Source: JAZGGS01 sp963714405 (GTDB lineage: Bacteria; Bacteroidota; Ignavibacteria; Ignavibacteriales; Ignavibacteriaceae). Taken from it: DNA of 64,000 bases. The notes below the pieces were generated by a model, which did no database searches, was not told where the DNA came from, and saw only the letters and a list, made by a program, of their open reading frames with translations. Positions 8,719 through 16,188 of the stretch are shown piece after piece. Both the position numbers and the translations under genes were made by a program. The stretch lies in assembly GCA_963714405.1 (NCBI GenBank), contig CAVQOH010000002.1, positions 558,001 through 622,000 on the forward strand. Reading direction: 5' to 3'. The number at the start of each line of letters is the position of its first letter. Position 1 is the stretch's first letter.

Positions 8719-9738
8719 TTAATTTTTATTAACCAAGTAGATTTTATCGGCATGTTCTTTTCTTAAAGCTACCGTTGCACCTTTTATACTGTATGCTGTT
8801 GGATCTCCACCAACACTTACCATTTCACTAATAATTTCTGTTCCTGGAACAACACCCATATCCATTAATCTTCTTCTTTGCTGGCCTCTGCAAGATTTAG
8901 AAATTCCAAGCACGGTTCCTTTCTCGCCTATTTTAAGCGAAGAAAGCGTTTTTAATTTTCCTTCTATCTTTGTTTCACTTTTAATTGGAGCAACGGTAAT
9001 ATTTCTCGTAAACAGTGGTGCAAGAACACATTCTTCACCATTTGCTGTAAACTTTATTCTTTTATCGTTTGATTCAATTAATCTTACCTGCATTCCCGGA
9101 TATAAACCTTCAGCAACTAACTGAGTGTAAATTGCCTGCGGTTCATCTTCTATATGAATAATATTTGCAAATTCGCCAATATTTAATTCGTTTAAGGGCT
9201 TTCCTCTTCTTCCGGGTAATTTTCCATCAGAAGTAGGAATTGGATCACCATGCGGATCAAATACCGGGTTGCCAATTTGTGCTGCTAATTCATCTGCTTC
9301 CTTAGGAGTCATCAAGTGTTCGATTTCTTCTGCAGAAGTATGCCATTCAACTTCTTCTACGCTAGTTTCATCTGCAAGATATTTTTCCCATAATCTGTGA
9401 ACTCTAATAACTCTTAATGCATAAGATTTACCATTGTTTGTAAGTTTTAAATCATCTTCAGCAGAACTAACTAATCCCATTTCTTCCAAACGGGTTAATA
9501 GTAATTCCACCTCATCCTCTGAAATGGATAAATTTTCGGCTAATGTTTCGATTGAACAAAATCTTAGTTCATATTCGCAATTGTAGAGATACTTAAGAAC
9601 ATTTTCCATCAAAGCCCGTTTTGATGTGCTTTTCCTGCTGCTCCATCTCGCAATAATTCCTTTACCCGGCCAAAAAATATACAGGCAAATGGCAATAAAT
9701 ACTGTTCCAATGAGTAAAGCTGTTAAAGGGTTTATCAT
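8719..9738 (-). CDS. Membrane-anchored DtxR-like protein with FeoA domains
   Basis: 339 aa. Residues ~5-24 form one hydrophobic helix (LTALLIGTVFIAICLYIFW), followed by basic residues. Residues ~40-110 are a winged helix (LAENLSISEDEVELLLTRLEEMGLV). Residues ~110-180 resemble the DtxR dimerization and metal region (RVHRLWEKYLAD, FDPHGDPIP). Two FeoA/SH3-like domains follow (ANIIHIEDEPQ... and LSSLKIGEKGTVLGI ... RRRLMDMGVVPGTEI). The second matches free-standing FeoA. It lies between the soluble DtxR gene and FeoB with 8-nt gaps. It may serve as FeoA for the split FeoB and sense iron at the membrane; DNA binding from the membrane is unproven. Confidence 0.85.
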   Translation of the reverse strand: MINPLTALLIGTVFIAICLYIFWPGKGIIARWSSRKSTSKRALMENVLKYLYNCEYELRFCSIETLAENLSISEDEVELLLTRLEEMGLVSSAEDDLKLTNNGKSYALRVIRVHRLWEKYLADETSVEEVEWHTSAEEIEHLMTPKEADELAAQIGNPVFDPHGDPIPTSDGKLPGRRGKPLNELNIGEFANIIHIEDEPQAIYTQLVAEGLYPGMQVRLIESNDKRIKFTANGEECVLAPLFTRNITVAPIKSETKIEGKLKTLSSLKIGEKGTVLGISKSCRGQQRRRLMDMGVVPGTEIISEMVSVGGDPTAYSIKGATVALRKEHADKIYLVNKN

Positions 9739-9746
9739 TTAATAAA

Positions 9747-10406
9747 TCAACCTATTTGAGTTACAAAAATGTTTGATGCTATTTTACTGCTTAAATTTAC
9801 TTCTCTTCCATCAATAGAAATTAAGATAGAGCTATCATATTTAAGCAAATTTATTATTTCTATTTCTTTTTTAAGTATTAATCCCATTTGAGAAATGTAG
9901 TTAAGAAATTTATTATTTATGTCATTTACTCTTACTATTTTCGCTTTAACTCCTGGTTTAAAAGAACTAAGCGGATTGCCGTTACACAATTCCGGTAGTT
10001 CACCATTTATGTTTGGAATTGGATTTCCGTGAGGATCAAATTCAGGAAAACCAAGCATTTCATCCATCTTGTTTATTAGTTCATCCGATGATGAATGTTC
10101 CAGATTTTCTGCTTCATCATGAACTTTATCCCACGGCAAACCGACAATTTGGTGAAGAAACACTTCCCATATCCTGTGTCTTCTTACCATGCTTCTTGCA
10201 TAATCTTCACCCTCATTTGTAAGTTTTATACCATGATATTTTTTATAGTCCACCAACCCATCATTTGATAGCTTCTTTATCATATCCGTAACCGCTGCGT
10301 TAGAAACTTCAAGTTTCTCGGCAATTAAGTTTCCTTTAATATTACCATCTTCATCACAATTTTTGTAAATGGTACTTAAGTAATCTTCTTTGGATATATT
10401 TTTCAT
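9747..10406 (-). CDS. DtxR-family metal-dependent transcriptional regulator
   Basis: 219 aa from the ATG at 10406 (MKNISKEDYLSTIY); 16 further in-frame codons upstream would run into the palindrome at 10425-10446 and are unlikely to be translated. N-terminal winged helix (LEVSNAAVTDMIKKLSNDGLV), then dimerization domain with metal-ligand pattern RRHRIWEVFL, DEAENLEHSSSDEL, FDPHGNPIP, then an SH3/FeoA-like C-terminal domain. First gene of the feo operon. Probably an Fe(II) or Mn(II) sensor that represses its own operon through the palindrome in front of it. Confidence 0.93.
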   Translation of the reverse strand: MKNISKEDYLSTIYKNCDEDGNIKGNLIAEKLEVSNAAVTDMIKKLSNDGLVDYKKYHGIKLTNEGEDYARSMVRRHRIWEVFLHQIVGLPWDKVHDEAENLEHSSSDELINKMDEMLGFPEFDPHGNPIPNINGELPELCNGNPLSSFKPGVKAKIVRVNDINNKFLNYISQMGLILKKEIEIINLLKYDSSILISIDGREVNLSSKIASNIFVTQIG

Positions 10407-10424
10407 ATTATAAGTTTTACAACC

Positions 10425-10446
10425 TAATTTAAGTATGCTTAAATTA
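10425..10446. promoter_or_regulatory. Perfect palindrome, candidate DtxR operator of the feo operon
   Basis: TAATTTAAG-N4-CTTAAATTA is a perfect 9-4-9 inverted repeat, 18 nt upstream of the ATG at 10406. The size and AT-rich symmetric form suit a DtxR/MntR-type dimer site. Position and neighbours make autoregulation likely; the match to a particular consensus is only partial. Confidence 0.6.
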
Positions 10447-10514
10447 ATAATCAAGCGCAGCTAAAATAATATTTACATTTTTCACTTGTAATTAAACATA
10501 AGTACTAATATATT

Positions 10515-10538
10515 TAATCAGATAATATTATCCGATTA
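10515..10538. promoter_or_regulatory. Inverted repeat upstream of ferredoxin-like gene
   Basis: TAATC-A-GATAA-TA-TTATC-C-GATTA is a 24-bp palindrome with one mismatched pair, ending 17 nt before the ATG at 10556. The core GATAATATTATC recalls Fur-type half-sites but lacks their usual central spacing base. It lies in the divergent region facing the feo operon, so it may link both units to metal supply. Confidence 0.5.
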
Positions 10539-10555
10539 TAATAATAGCAGAGAAA

Positions 10556-11407
10556 ATGCTGAGAGAAATAGTAAAAATTGATGAAGATAAATGTGATGGC
10601 TGCGGCGACTGTGTTCCAAGCTGCCATGAAGGTGCCTTACAAATAATTGATGGTAAGGCACGATTAATTAGCGATTTATTTTGTGATGGATTAGGTGCTT
10701 GCCTGGGGCATTGTCCGCAGGGAGCAATAACCATAGAAAAAAGAGAAGCCGAACCATATGATGAGAAGAAGGTTATGGAAGTTATTGCTGAGGGGGGCAG
10801 GAATGTTATAGAAGCTCACCTCAAGCATTTAAAAGATCATAATGAAATTGAATATTTCAAGCTGGCTGTTGAATATCTAAATGAAAATGGTATTGAAAAT
10901 CCTTTGAATGGTACGGAATTTAATACTGTTGAAAGGAAAGAAATGTGTGGCTGCCCGGGCTCTCAGGAAATAACCATTGAAGAAAGTAACAAACTTACTG
11001 ATGATGAAACGGGTAAAAGGCAATCACATTTAAGGCAATGGCCTATTCAATTACACCTTGTATCACCATTTGCACAATACTATCATAACTCTGATTTACT
11101 TTTAACCGCAGATTGCGTAGGATTTGCTTATGCTGATTTTCATAAAGATTTTTTAAATGGAAAAAGTATTGCAATTGCCTGCCCAAAACTTGATACAAAC
11201 AAACAAGTTTATCTCGAAAAAATTATTGCAATGGTAAACGATGCAAATATACAATCAATAACAGTATTAATAATGCAGGTTCCCTGCTGCAGCGGTTTAC
11301 TTCAATTAGCGCAAACTGCAGTTCAATCTGCTAGCAGGCAAATTCCAATTATTGCAGTTGTAATTGGTGTTAATGGAGAAGTGTTACAAGAAATATCCGC
11401 TGTATAG
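10556..11407 (+). CDS. 4Fe-4S ferredoxin-domain protein
   Basis: 283 aa. Residues ~5-60 hold two cluster motifs. The first is complete (CDGCGDCVPSC). The second reads CDGLGACLGHCP, in which the second Cys is Leu, so it may bind a modified cluster or none. A further motif CGCPGS lies near residue 134. The C-terminal half (residues ~165-283) has conserved-looking Cys (CPKLDTNK, VPCCSG) but no catalytic motif that I recognise. Similar proteins are annotated only as ferredoxin-like in many anaerobes. Divergent from the iron operon with a palindromic site in between. Probably a redox or metal-cluster protein; the precise role is unknown. Confidence 0.8.
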   Translation: MLREIVKIDEDKCDGCGDCVPSCHEGALQIIDGKARLISDLFCDGLGACLGHCPQGAITIEKREAEPYDEKKVMEVIAEGGRNVIEAHLKHLKDHNEIEYFKLAVEYLNENGIENPLNGTEFNTVERKEMCGCPGSQEITIEESNKLTDDETGKRQSHLRQWPIQLHLVSPFAQYYHNSDLLLTADCVGFAYADFHKDFLNGKSIAIACPKLDTNKQVYLEKIIAMVNDANIQSITVLIMQVPCCSGLLQLAQTAVQSASRQIPIIAVVIGVNGEVLQEISAV

Positions 11408-11426
11408 ATTAATTTTTTATTTATCT

Positions 11427-11960
11427 CTAAGACTCAATCCCCTTTCGCGCGGTTATTCCTTCTTGGTAATAATGTTTTATCTCTTTCATCTCTGTTACAA
11501 GATCAGCCTTATTCATTAGATTATCAGGACAATACCTCCCTGTTAAAATCAGCTCAACATTTTCGGGTTTCTGTTTCATAAAGGTTAAAATTTCTTCATC
11601 AGAAAAGAGCCCAAAGTAAATTGAAACACAGACTTCATCAAGGATAATTAAATCATATTTTTTACTAAGCATTTTAGCTTTAGCAGATGCAAGACCCCGA
11701 TGTGCTTTATCAATTTCTCCTTTACCGGGCGGTTGTTTTTTATAAACAAAATCATCACCGCAAAACTGTTCAACGGTTATCCATTCACTTAAAATTTTTA
11801 ATGATGCTTGTTCGTTGTAAGGAAATTCTTTCATAAACTGTGCTATGTAACTTTTTAATCCATAACCTGCTGCACGCACTGCCTGCCCTATTACTGCAGT
11901 AGTTTTACCTTTACCGTTGCCGGTATAAATATGAATATACCCTTTTTCCAGTTTTACCAT
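11427..11960 (-). CDS. cobO: Corrinoid (cob(I)alamin) adenosyltransferase, CobO/BtuR type
   Basis: 177 aa, normal family length. P-loop GNGKGKTTA at residues ~14-22, then AVRAAGYGLKSYIAQFMK, LIILDEVCVS (Walker B-like) and LILTGRYCPDNLM. It transfers the adenosyl group from ATP to corrinoid to make coenzyme B12. No other cobalamin genes are near, so it may serve salvage. The end faces the ferredoxin-like gene with a 19-bp gap. Confidence 0.95.
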   Translation of the reverse strand: MVKLEKGYIHIYTGNGKGKTTAVIGQAVRAAGYGLKSYIAQFMKEFPYNEQASLKILSEWITVEQFCGDDFVYKKQPPGKGEIDKAHRGLASAKAKMLSKKYDLIILDEVCVSIYFGLFSDEEILTFMKQKPENVELILTGRYCPDNLMNKADLVTEMKEIKHYYQEGITARKGIES

Positions 11961-12006
11961 TTAAATTCAACTTTCTGTTACTAAGAATTGTTTATTCTTT
12001 ATTTGA

Positions 12007-12558
12007 TCAGCTACAAACTTTTTTAACATTTATTGCCTGGATTATATGTCTTTTATCGTGAAGAGGAATTATTAATAACGGATCTCCTAAATTCATTCTT
12101 AAAAACCCGTTAACTGGTGAACTAATTTTTATTTCCTTTAAGTTTAATACGCTTAATTTTTCAAGATGGTTTACTAATTCGTTCATGGTTTTTTTGTATA
12201 GTTCAATAACCTGTAAATCAATTTTAGAATTTTCCGGTTGAAACACATTAAAAGTTTTTACCTTTTTTTCAGTTTTAGGATGTACTGCTTTAATTATCAT
12301 CTTTCCAACAAATGAATGTTTGTATAAATGATCATGTTTTTCTTCTGCTGAAACCTTACTAAGTTTATCATTAATAATTGAAAGGTATAAATTATTTGTA
12401 ATCCTTAAATGATCAAAACACTCCCCAATACTCCACGAATCATTATTTAAGTTACAGTTTAGTTCTTCAGCTGAGGTAAATGAAAACTCTTTTTGTACTA
12501 TCTGAAGGTTATTATTGCAATTAACCTTGCAGCTTTTTATTATATCAGACACTAACAT
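12007..12558 (-). CDS. DinB-like (DfsB) superfamily protein
   Basis: 183 aa, a four-helix DinB/YfiT-like fold is suggested by WSIGECFDHLRITN near residues 41-54 and HDKRHIIQA near the C-terminus; the His residues of both motifs are the usual metal ligands. Members include thiol-dependent S-transferases, but the substrate cannot be read from sequence. ATG start at 12558; it stands alone, 46 nt before the cobO start on the same strand. Confidence 0.8.
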   Translation of the reverse strand: MLVSDIIKSCKVNCNNNLQIVQKEFSFTSAEELNCNLNNDSWSIGECFDHLRITNNLYLSIINDKLSKVSAEEKHDHLYKHSFVGKMIIKAVHPKTEKKVKTFNVFQPENSKIDLQVIELYKKTMNELVNHLEKLSVLNLKEIKISSPVNGFLRMNLGDPLLIIPLHDKRHIIQAINVKKVCS

Positions 12559-12666
12559 AATCTTGCACTTATGAATTTAATTTCTTTTATTATCAGTTAA
12601 ACATAATAATTTAAGTAACTCCACTTATAATTTAACTTTTTTACCGATTGAAAACAGAAAGAAGCG

Positions 12667-12762
12667 ATGGAAATATTTGGTTCTTTAACTATTGTAATTT
12701 TATCTTCGCTGTTTATAATTGTTGCGATAGGTCTTTACTTTTATTTTTATCTTGAAGATTAA
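12667..12762 (+). CDS. Small single-span membrane protein (31 aa)
   Basis: A short frame, MEIFGSLTIVILSS... ending FYFYLED, with one hydrophobic helix over residues ~5-28 and an acidic C-terminus. It starts 9 nt after a purine-rich stretch (AGAAAGAAG) and lies 47 nt before the GlsB/YeaQ-type membrane protein gene on the same strand. It is too short to be assigned to a family by eye. It fills a gap that otherwise has no gene, which supports it as a real small protein. Confidence 0.45.
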   Translation: MEIFGSLTIVILSSLFIIVAIGLYFYFYLED

Positions 12763-12809
12763 CAACGGCATTTCTGTGTGATTAAACCTAATTGTTAAAG
12801 GAAGTAACT

Positions 12810-13088
12810 ATGTCTTTTCTCGATATTGTAATTATGTTATTAATAGCCGGAATAACCGGTTCAATTGCACGTAAACTTGTTGGAATGGATAGAGGCGGTT
12901 GTATTTTATCCATTGTTGTAGGATTTATAGGTGCATTAATTGGGACCTGGCTTGCCCGCGAATTAAATTTTCCTGATCTGTTTTCATTTACCATAAGAGG
13001 TATTACTTACCCAATAATCTGGTCAATTATCGGTGCTGTTTTGTTTACAGCAGTATTAAGTTTAATTTCTCCTAAAAAGAAAAACTGA
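12810..13088 (+). CDS. GlsB/YeaQ/YmgE family (transglycosylase-associated) membrane protein
   Basis: 92 aa from the ATG at 12810, which has the Shine-Dalgarno AAAGGAAG; an upstream TTG at 12792 lies on top of that site. Three hydrophobic helices with glycine-rich turns: LLIAGITGSIARKLVG, then GCILSIVVGFIGALIGTWLAR and a C-terminal helix. The pattern is typical of small stress-induced inner-membrane proteins of unknown mechanism. The usual members are ~80-90 aa, so length fits. Confidence 0.88.
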   Translation: MSFLDIVIMLLIAGITGSIARKLVGMDRGGCILSIVVGFIGALIGTWLARELNFPDLFSFTIRGITYPIIWSIIGAVLFTAVLSLISPKKKN

Positions 13089-13124
13089 TTTCCGTATAAT
13101 TATTTTGTTACAATTGAATTAATC

Positions 13125-13574
13125 ATGGGCAGCAAGTTTAAAGGCAGCGCTAAAGAAATTGCAGCACTTAATACTTTTATTAAAATTACCAGGTGTGTTG
13201 AAACTTTAAATTCAAGAGTTAATTTGATTCTATCCGAAAACTCATTAACTGAGGGACAATTTAGTGTGCTTGATTCTTTGTATCACCTTGGAAATCTTAC
13301 GCAAAAAGAATTATCAAAAAAATTGATGAAAAGTGGTGGAAATATTACAATGGTAATTGATAATCTTGAAAAACTCGGATTTGTGAGAAGGAAACGTGGT
13401 GATAAGGACAGAAGAACTTTTTCAATTCAGTTAACCGCAGCAGGAAAAAGTAAATTCAAAGTTGTGATTCCGCAGGTTGTAAATTTTATTAGTGAAAAAA
13501 TGAATGTATTAACATTTAAAGAACAGCAGGAATTACAAAAAATTTGTAAAAGAATCGGCTTGGAAAAGAAATAA
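13125..13574 (+). CDS. MarR-family transcriptional regulator
   Basis: 149 aa, a standard MarR winged-helix dimer: LTEGQFSVLDSLYHLG, LTQKELSKKLMKSGGNITMVIDNLEKLGFVRR, and the wing with KRGDKDRRTFSIQLT. Members respond to small ligands or oxidants and repress nearby genes; here neighbours are a membrane protein upstream and a convergent sirtuin gene one base away. No palindrome that I would call its operator is visible. Confidence 0.93.
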   Translation: MGSKFKGSAKEIAALNTFIKITRCVETLNSRVNLILSENSLTEGQFSVLDSLYHLGNLTQKELSKKLMKSGGNITMVIDNLEKLGFVRRKRGDKDRRTFSIQLTAAGKSKFKVVIPQVVNFISEKMNVLTFKEQQELQKICKRIGLEKK

Positions 13575-13575
13575 T

Positions 13576-14319
13576 TTAGTTCTTTCCCGATGCGATTAAA
13601 TATGCACTAAGAATTTCGGGAAGCACTTTTCCAGACTCACCTAAAAATGAATAATCTGCAATTGAAGAAATATCAGTCTGCTCAATATTTACTTCAACTA
13701 TTATTGAACCACCCTGCTTTGCTGCATATACCAAGCCTGCGGCAGGATATACTACTGCAGATGTTCCTACAACAAAAAATATATCGCTCTTTACAGATGA
13801 CACTTCTCCCGCTCTAAATTGATCTTCCGGCAGCATTTCGCCAAACCAAACAACATCAGGACGAATTAGACCACCGCAATTGCACTTTGGCACACCATTA
13901 CTAAAATCTAATTCCTTATTAAAAAATTCTTTACAATTAATGCAAAAATTTCTTTCAATATTTCCATGCAATTCAATTATTGTACTGCTTCCTGCTCGTC
14001 TGTGAAGATTATCAATGTTCTGTGTAACTACAGTAACATCGCCAAAATAATTTTGCATTCTAGCTATCGTAAGATGTCCTTTGTTTGGTTGTGCGTCCCT
14101 AATAATGGTTTTGCGGTGGTTATACCATTCCCACACTAAATTAGGATTAGCCATAAATGCATCGAAGTTTGCTAATTCTTCAGGTCTGAATTTTTTCCAT
14201 AAACCATCCTTACCCCTAAAGGTTGGTATACCGCTTTCTGCAGAAATACCCGCACCGGTAAAAAAAACCAGTGATTTAGCATCAAGAAGTTTATTAATAA
14301 ATTCCTTATTGATAATCAG
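13576..14319 (-). CDS. SIR2 family NAD-dependent protein deacylase, apparent CTG start
   Basis: Sirtuin motifs are all present: FTGAGISAESGIPTFRG, TQNIDNLHRRAGS, ELHGNIERNFC, a zinc site (CINC and CNC), and VVGTSAVVYPAAGL. It removes acyl groups from lysine using NAD. The first ATG (14154) lies after the NAD-binding motif and would give a dead 192-aa protein. In the correct frame no ATG, GTG or TTG occurs between the upstream stop and the motif. The best start is CTG at 14319, which overlaps the stop of the TPR gene as CTGA, like the common ATGA overlap; this gives 247 aa, a normal length. ATT at 14316 or 14325 are alternatives. Confidence 0.85.
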   Translation of the reverse strand: MIINKEFINKLLDAKSLVFFTGAGISAESGIPTFRGKDGLWKKFRPEELANFDAFMANPNLVWEWYNHRKTIIRDAQPNKGHLTIARMQNYFGDVTVVTQNIDNLHRRAGSSTIIELHGNIERNFCINCKEFFNKELDFSNGVPKCNCGGLIRPDVVWFGEMLPEDQFRAGEVSSVKSDIFFVVGTSAVVYPAAGLVYAAKQGGSIIVEVNIEQTDISSIADYSFLGESGKVLPEILSAYLIASGKN

Positions 14320-15107
14320 TCTTCCAATTCTTCATTTACTTCTTTAAGAAGCTGATTAGCTTCTTGCAAATATTTTTCATCATCTTCTAAAATGCGCGGC
14401 GCTTTTTGGACTGACAGAAGATTTTCTTTTGCAAGTTCATATTCATCTTCTTCAATGTAGGCTTTTGCAAGTTCAAGATGATACATTCTGAAATTTGGTT
14501 TTAATTTAATCGCAGTTTTTAGTTCTCTAATTGCGACATCCATATCTCCCCAACCAAGGCCAAGAGGTAACCTCACAAGGTATGCTTTTTCACAAACTTT
14601 TGAATGCGTTCTACCAAGAACATAATGTGCAAGCGATTGATAATAGCTTCCACCATTTCCAAGTTCAATTGCTCTTTCGCTGTCATCCTTAACATCTCCC
14701 ACAGTACCTATTGCAGAAAATACTCCTTCAAAAAGTGCTATTCTTCCATTAGCTATTGCTCGTCTTACATATGGAATGGCTTGGTCTTCAGCAAGATTTA
14801 CAGAACTATCAGCGTAGGTAAACGCTTTCTGATAAATTTCAAACTTTGCATCCTCTTCTGCGCTGTTATTTTCCGGCATTTTTGCACCTATGTTAGCATA
14901 GGTTCTGCTTATTCGCCATAGAACTTCCCAGTTAGCTGGGCTTAATTTATCTGCTTTCAAAAATGATTCTAATGCTTTTTGGTGAATGAATTCTTTATCG
15001 TACTTATCACCTTCCATTATTAAATCTTCAACTGTTTGAGCATATGAAATGCTAACAGCAGTAGAAATTGATAAGAAAGCAATAATAAAAAATGTAAAAA
15101 TTTTCAT
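14316..15107 (-). CDS. Exported tetratricopeptide-repeat protein
   Basis: 263 aa. Signal peptide at residues 1-23 (ending SISYA-Q). The rest is helical TPR-like repeats (ALESFLKADKLSPANWEVLWRISR, YADSSVNLAEDQAIPYVRRA, AIRELKTAIKLKPNFRMYHLELAKAY). The motif LPLGLGWGDMDVAI in the middle is like that of RMD-type TPR proteins. An AAGGGA element precedes the ATG. Periplasmic scaffold role is likely but unknown. The stop overlaps the start of the sirtuin gene, implying coupled translation. Confidence 0.85.
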   Translation of the reverse strand: MKIFTFFIIAFLSISTAVSISYAQTVEDLIMEGDKYDKEFIHQKALESFLKADKLSPANWEVLWRISRTYANIGAKMPENNSAEEDAKFEIYQKAFTYADSSVNLAEDQAIPYVRRAIANGRIALFEGVFSAIGTVGDVKDDSERAIELGNGGSYYQSLAHYVLGRTHSKVCEKAYLVRLPLGLGWGDMDVAIRELKTAIKLKPNFRMYHLELAKAYIEEDEYELAKENLLSVQKAPRILEDDEKYLQEANQLLKEVNEELED

Positions 15108-15122
15108 TTCATTCCCTTTATT

Positions 15123-16118
15123 TTAATCGAATAAAGTGTTGTTTGTGTTTTCTTCCGTGTTTGAGGCTAATTCATGAGCATGAAGATCAGTTTGTGCAAG
15201 AGTTATAAATCTTGTCCATCCACCTTCGGATTTCTTTTCAGTTAATAGAGCATTTTTATATGCGTTTACTTTTGCACTTAGTTCATCCGCCTGGTAAAGT
15301 GCAATTGCTTCCAAGGTTTTCGGTACTACAGGTGATGCATATTCAAGTTTGCCCTGATGGCTTAGTATAAGATGAATTAAATTGTTTTTTAAATCAGCAG
15401 GAAAATCTTTAATTGTCGCTGCCTCTTCGTTAACGATCATAGAAGCGATAACAATATGTCCTAATAATTTTCCTTTTGCAGTGTATTCAAAAGCAGAATC
15501 GTAATTAAGCTCTTCTGTTTTTCCAAAATCGTGAAGCATAGCACCAGCTATTAATAAATCCCTGTTAAGTTCAGAGTGAACATCACACATAAGATCACAG
15601 ATTTTAATAATTTCCAGTGTGTGCTCAATTAATCCATGCACATAACCATGATGCCATGATTTTCCTGCGGGAGCCATGGTAAAGTTTGTAAATCTTTCAC
15701 CATAAAATATTTTATTTAGAAGAGTTTTAAGATTACTGTTACCAATTCTCTCAATCCGGTTTTCAAATTCGGTTATCATTTGAGTTAAATCATTCTCTGA
15801 TTTGGGAAGAAAATCAATCGGAGATACTTTTTCAGAAGGAGAAAGAGAGTTTATTTTTGAAACTCTTATTTGAAGCGAGCCCTGGAATTCTTCAATTACG
15901 CCAATAACTTTTACAACATCACCAAGTTTTGATTTTTCAAGCAGCCCTTTAAAGTTCTCCCAAACGTTAGCTATAAGAGAAATGGATTTATCCTGCAGTT
16001 CAAGTGAGAGGTATTCTTTCCCGGATTTGGTATTTCTAACATCAAGTCGGCTTATCAGCAGATAATGATCTACAGAATCGCCGCGCAGCAAATCTTTTAA
16101 TTCAACCTGGTCAATCAT
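15123..16118 (-). CDS. YhaM-like 3'-5' exoribonuclease (OB fold + HD domain)
   Basis: 331 aa, typical of YhaM. Residues ~10-95 are an OB fold for nucleic acid (YLSLELQDKSISLIANVW, VVKVIGVIEEFQGSLQIRV). Residues ~150-300 are an HD phosphohydrolase domain: HHGYVHGLIEHTLEI, then the HD pair in GAMLHDFGKTEEL, then LGHIVIASMIV and LILSHQGKLEYASPV. It degrades RNA or single-stranded DNA from the 3' end with Mn/Mg. It is followed 15 nt downstream by the TPR gene, possibly in the same transcript. Confidence 0.92.
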   Translation of the reverse strand: MIDQVELKDLLRGDSVDHYLLISRLDVRNTKSGKEYLSLELQDKSISLIANVWENFKGLLEKSKLGDVVKVIGVIEEFQGSLQIRVSKINSLSPSEKVSPIDFLPKSENDLTQMITEFENRIERIGNSNLKTLLNKIFYGERFTNFTMAPAGKSWHHGYVHGLIEHTLEIIKICDLMCDVHSELNRDLLIAGAMLHDFGKTEELNYDSAFEYTAKGKLLGHIVIASMIVNEEAATIKDFPADLKNNLIHLILSHQGKLEYASPVVPKTLEAIALYQADELSAKVNAYKNALLTEKKSEGGWTRFITLAQTDLHAHELASNTEENTNNTLFD

Positions 16119-16188
16119 TTTTATTTATTTAGATGAACGCATTAACTTAAGAAAATTCAATATTAAAACGTACTGGCAATTTAAGGGT

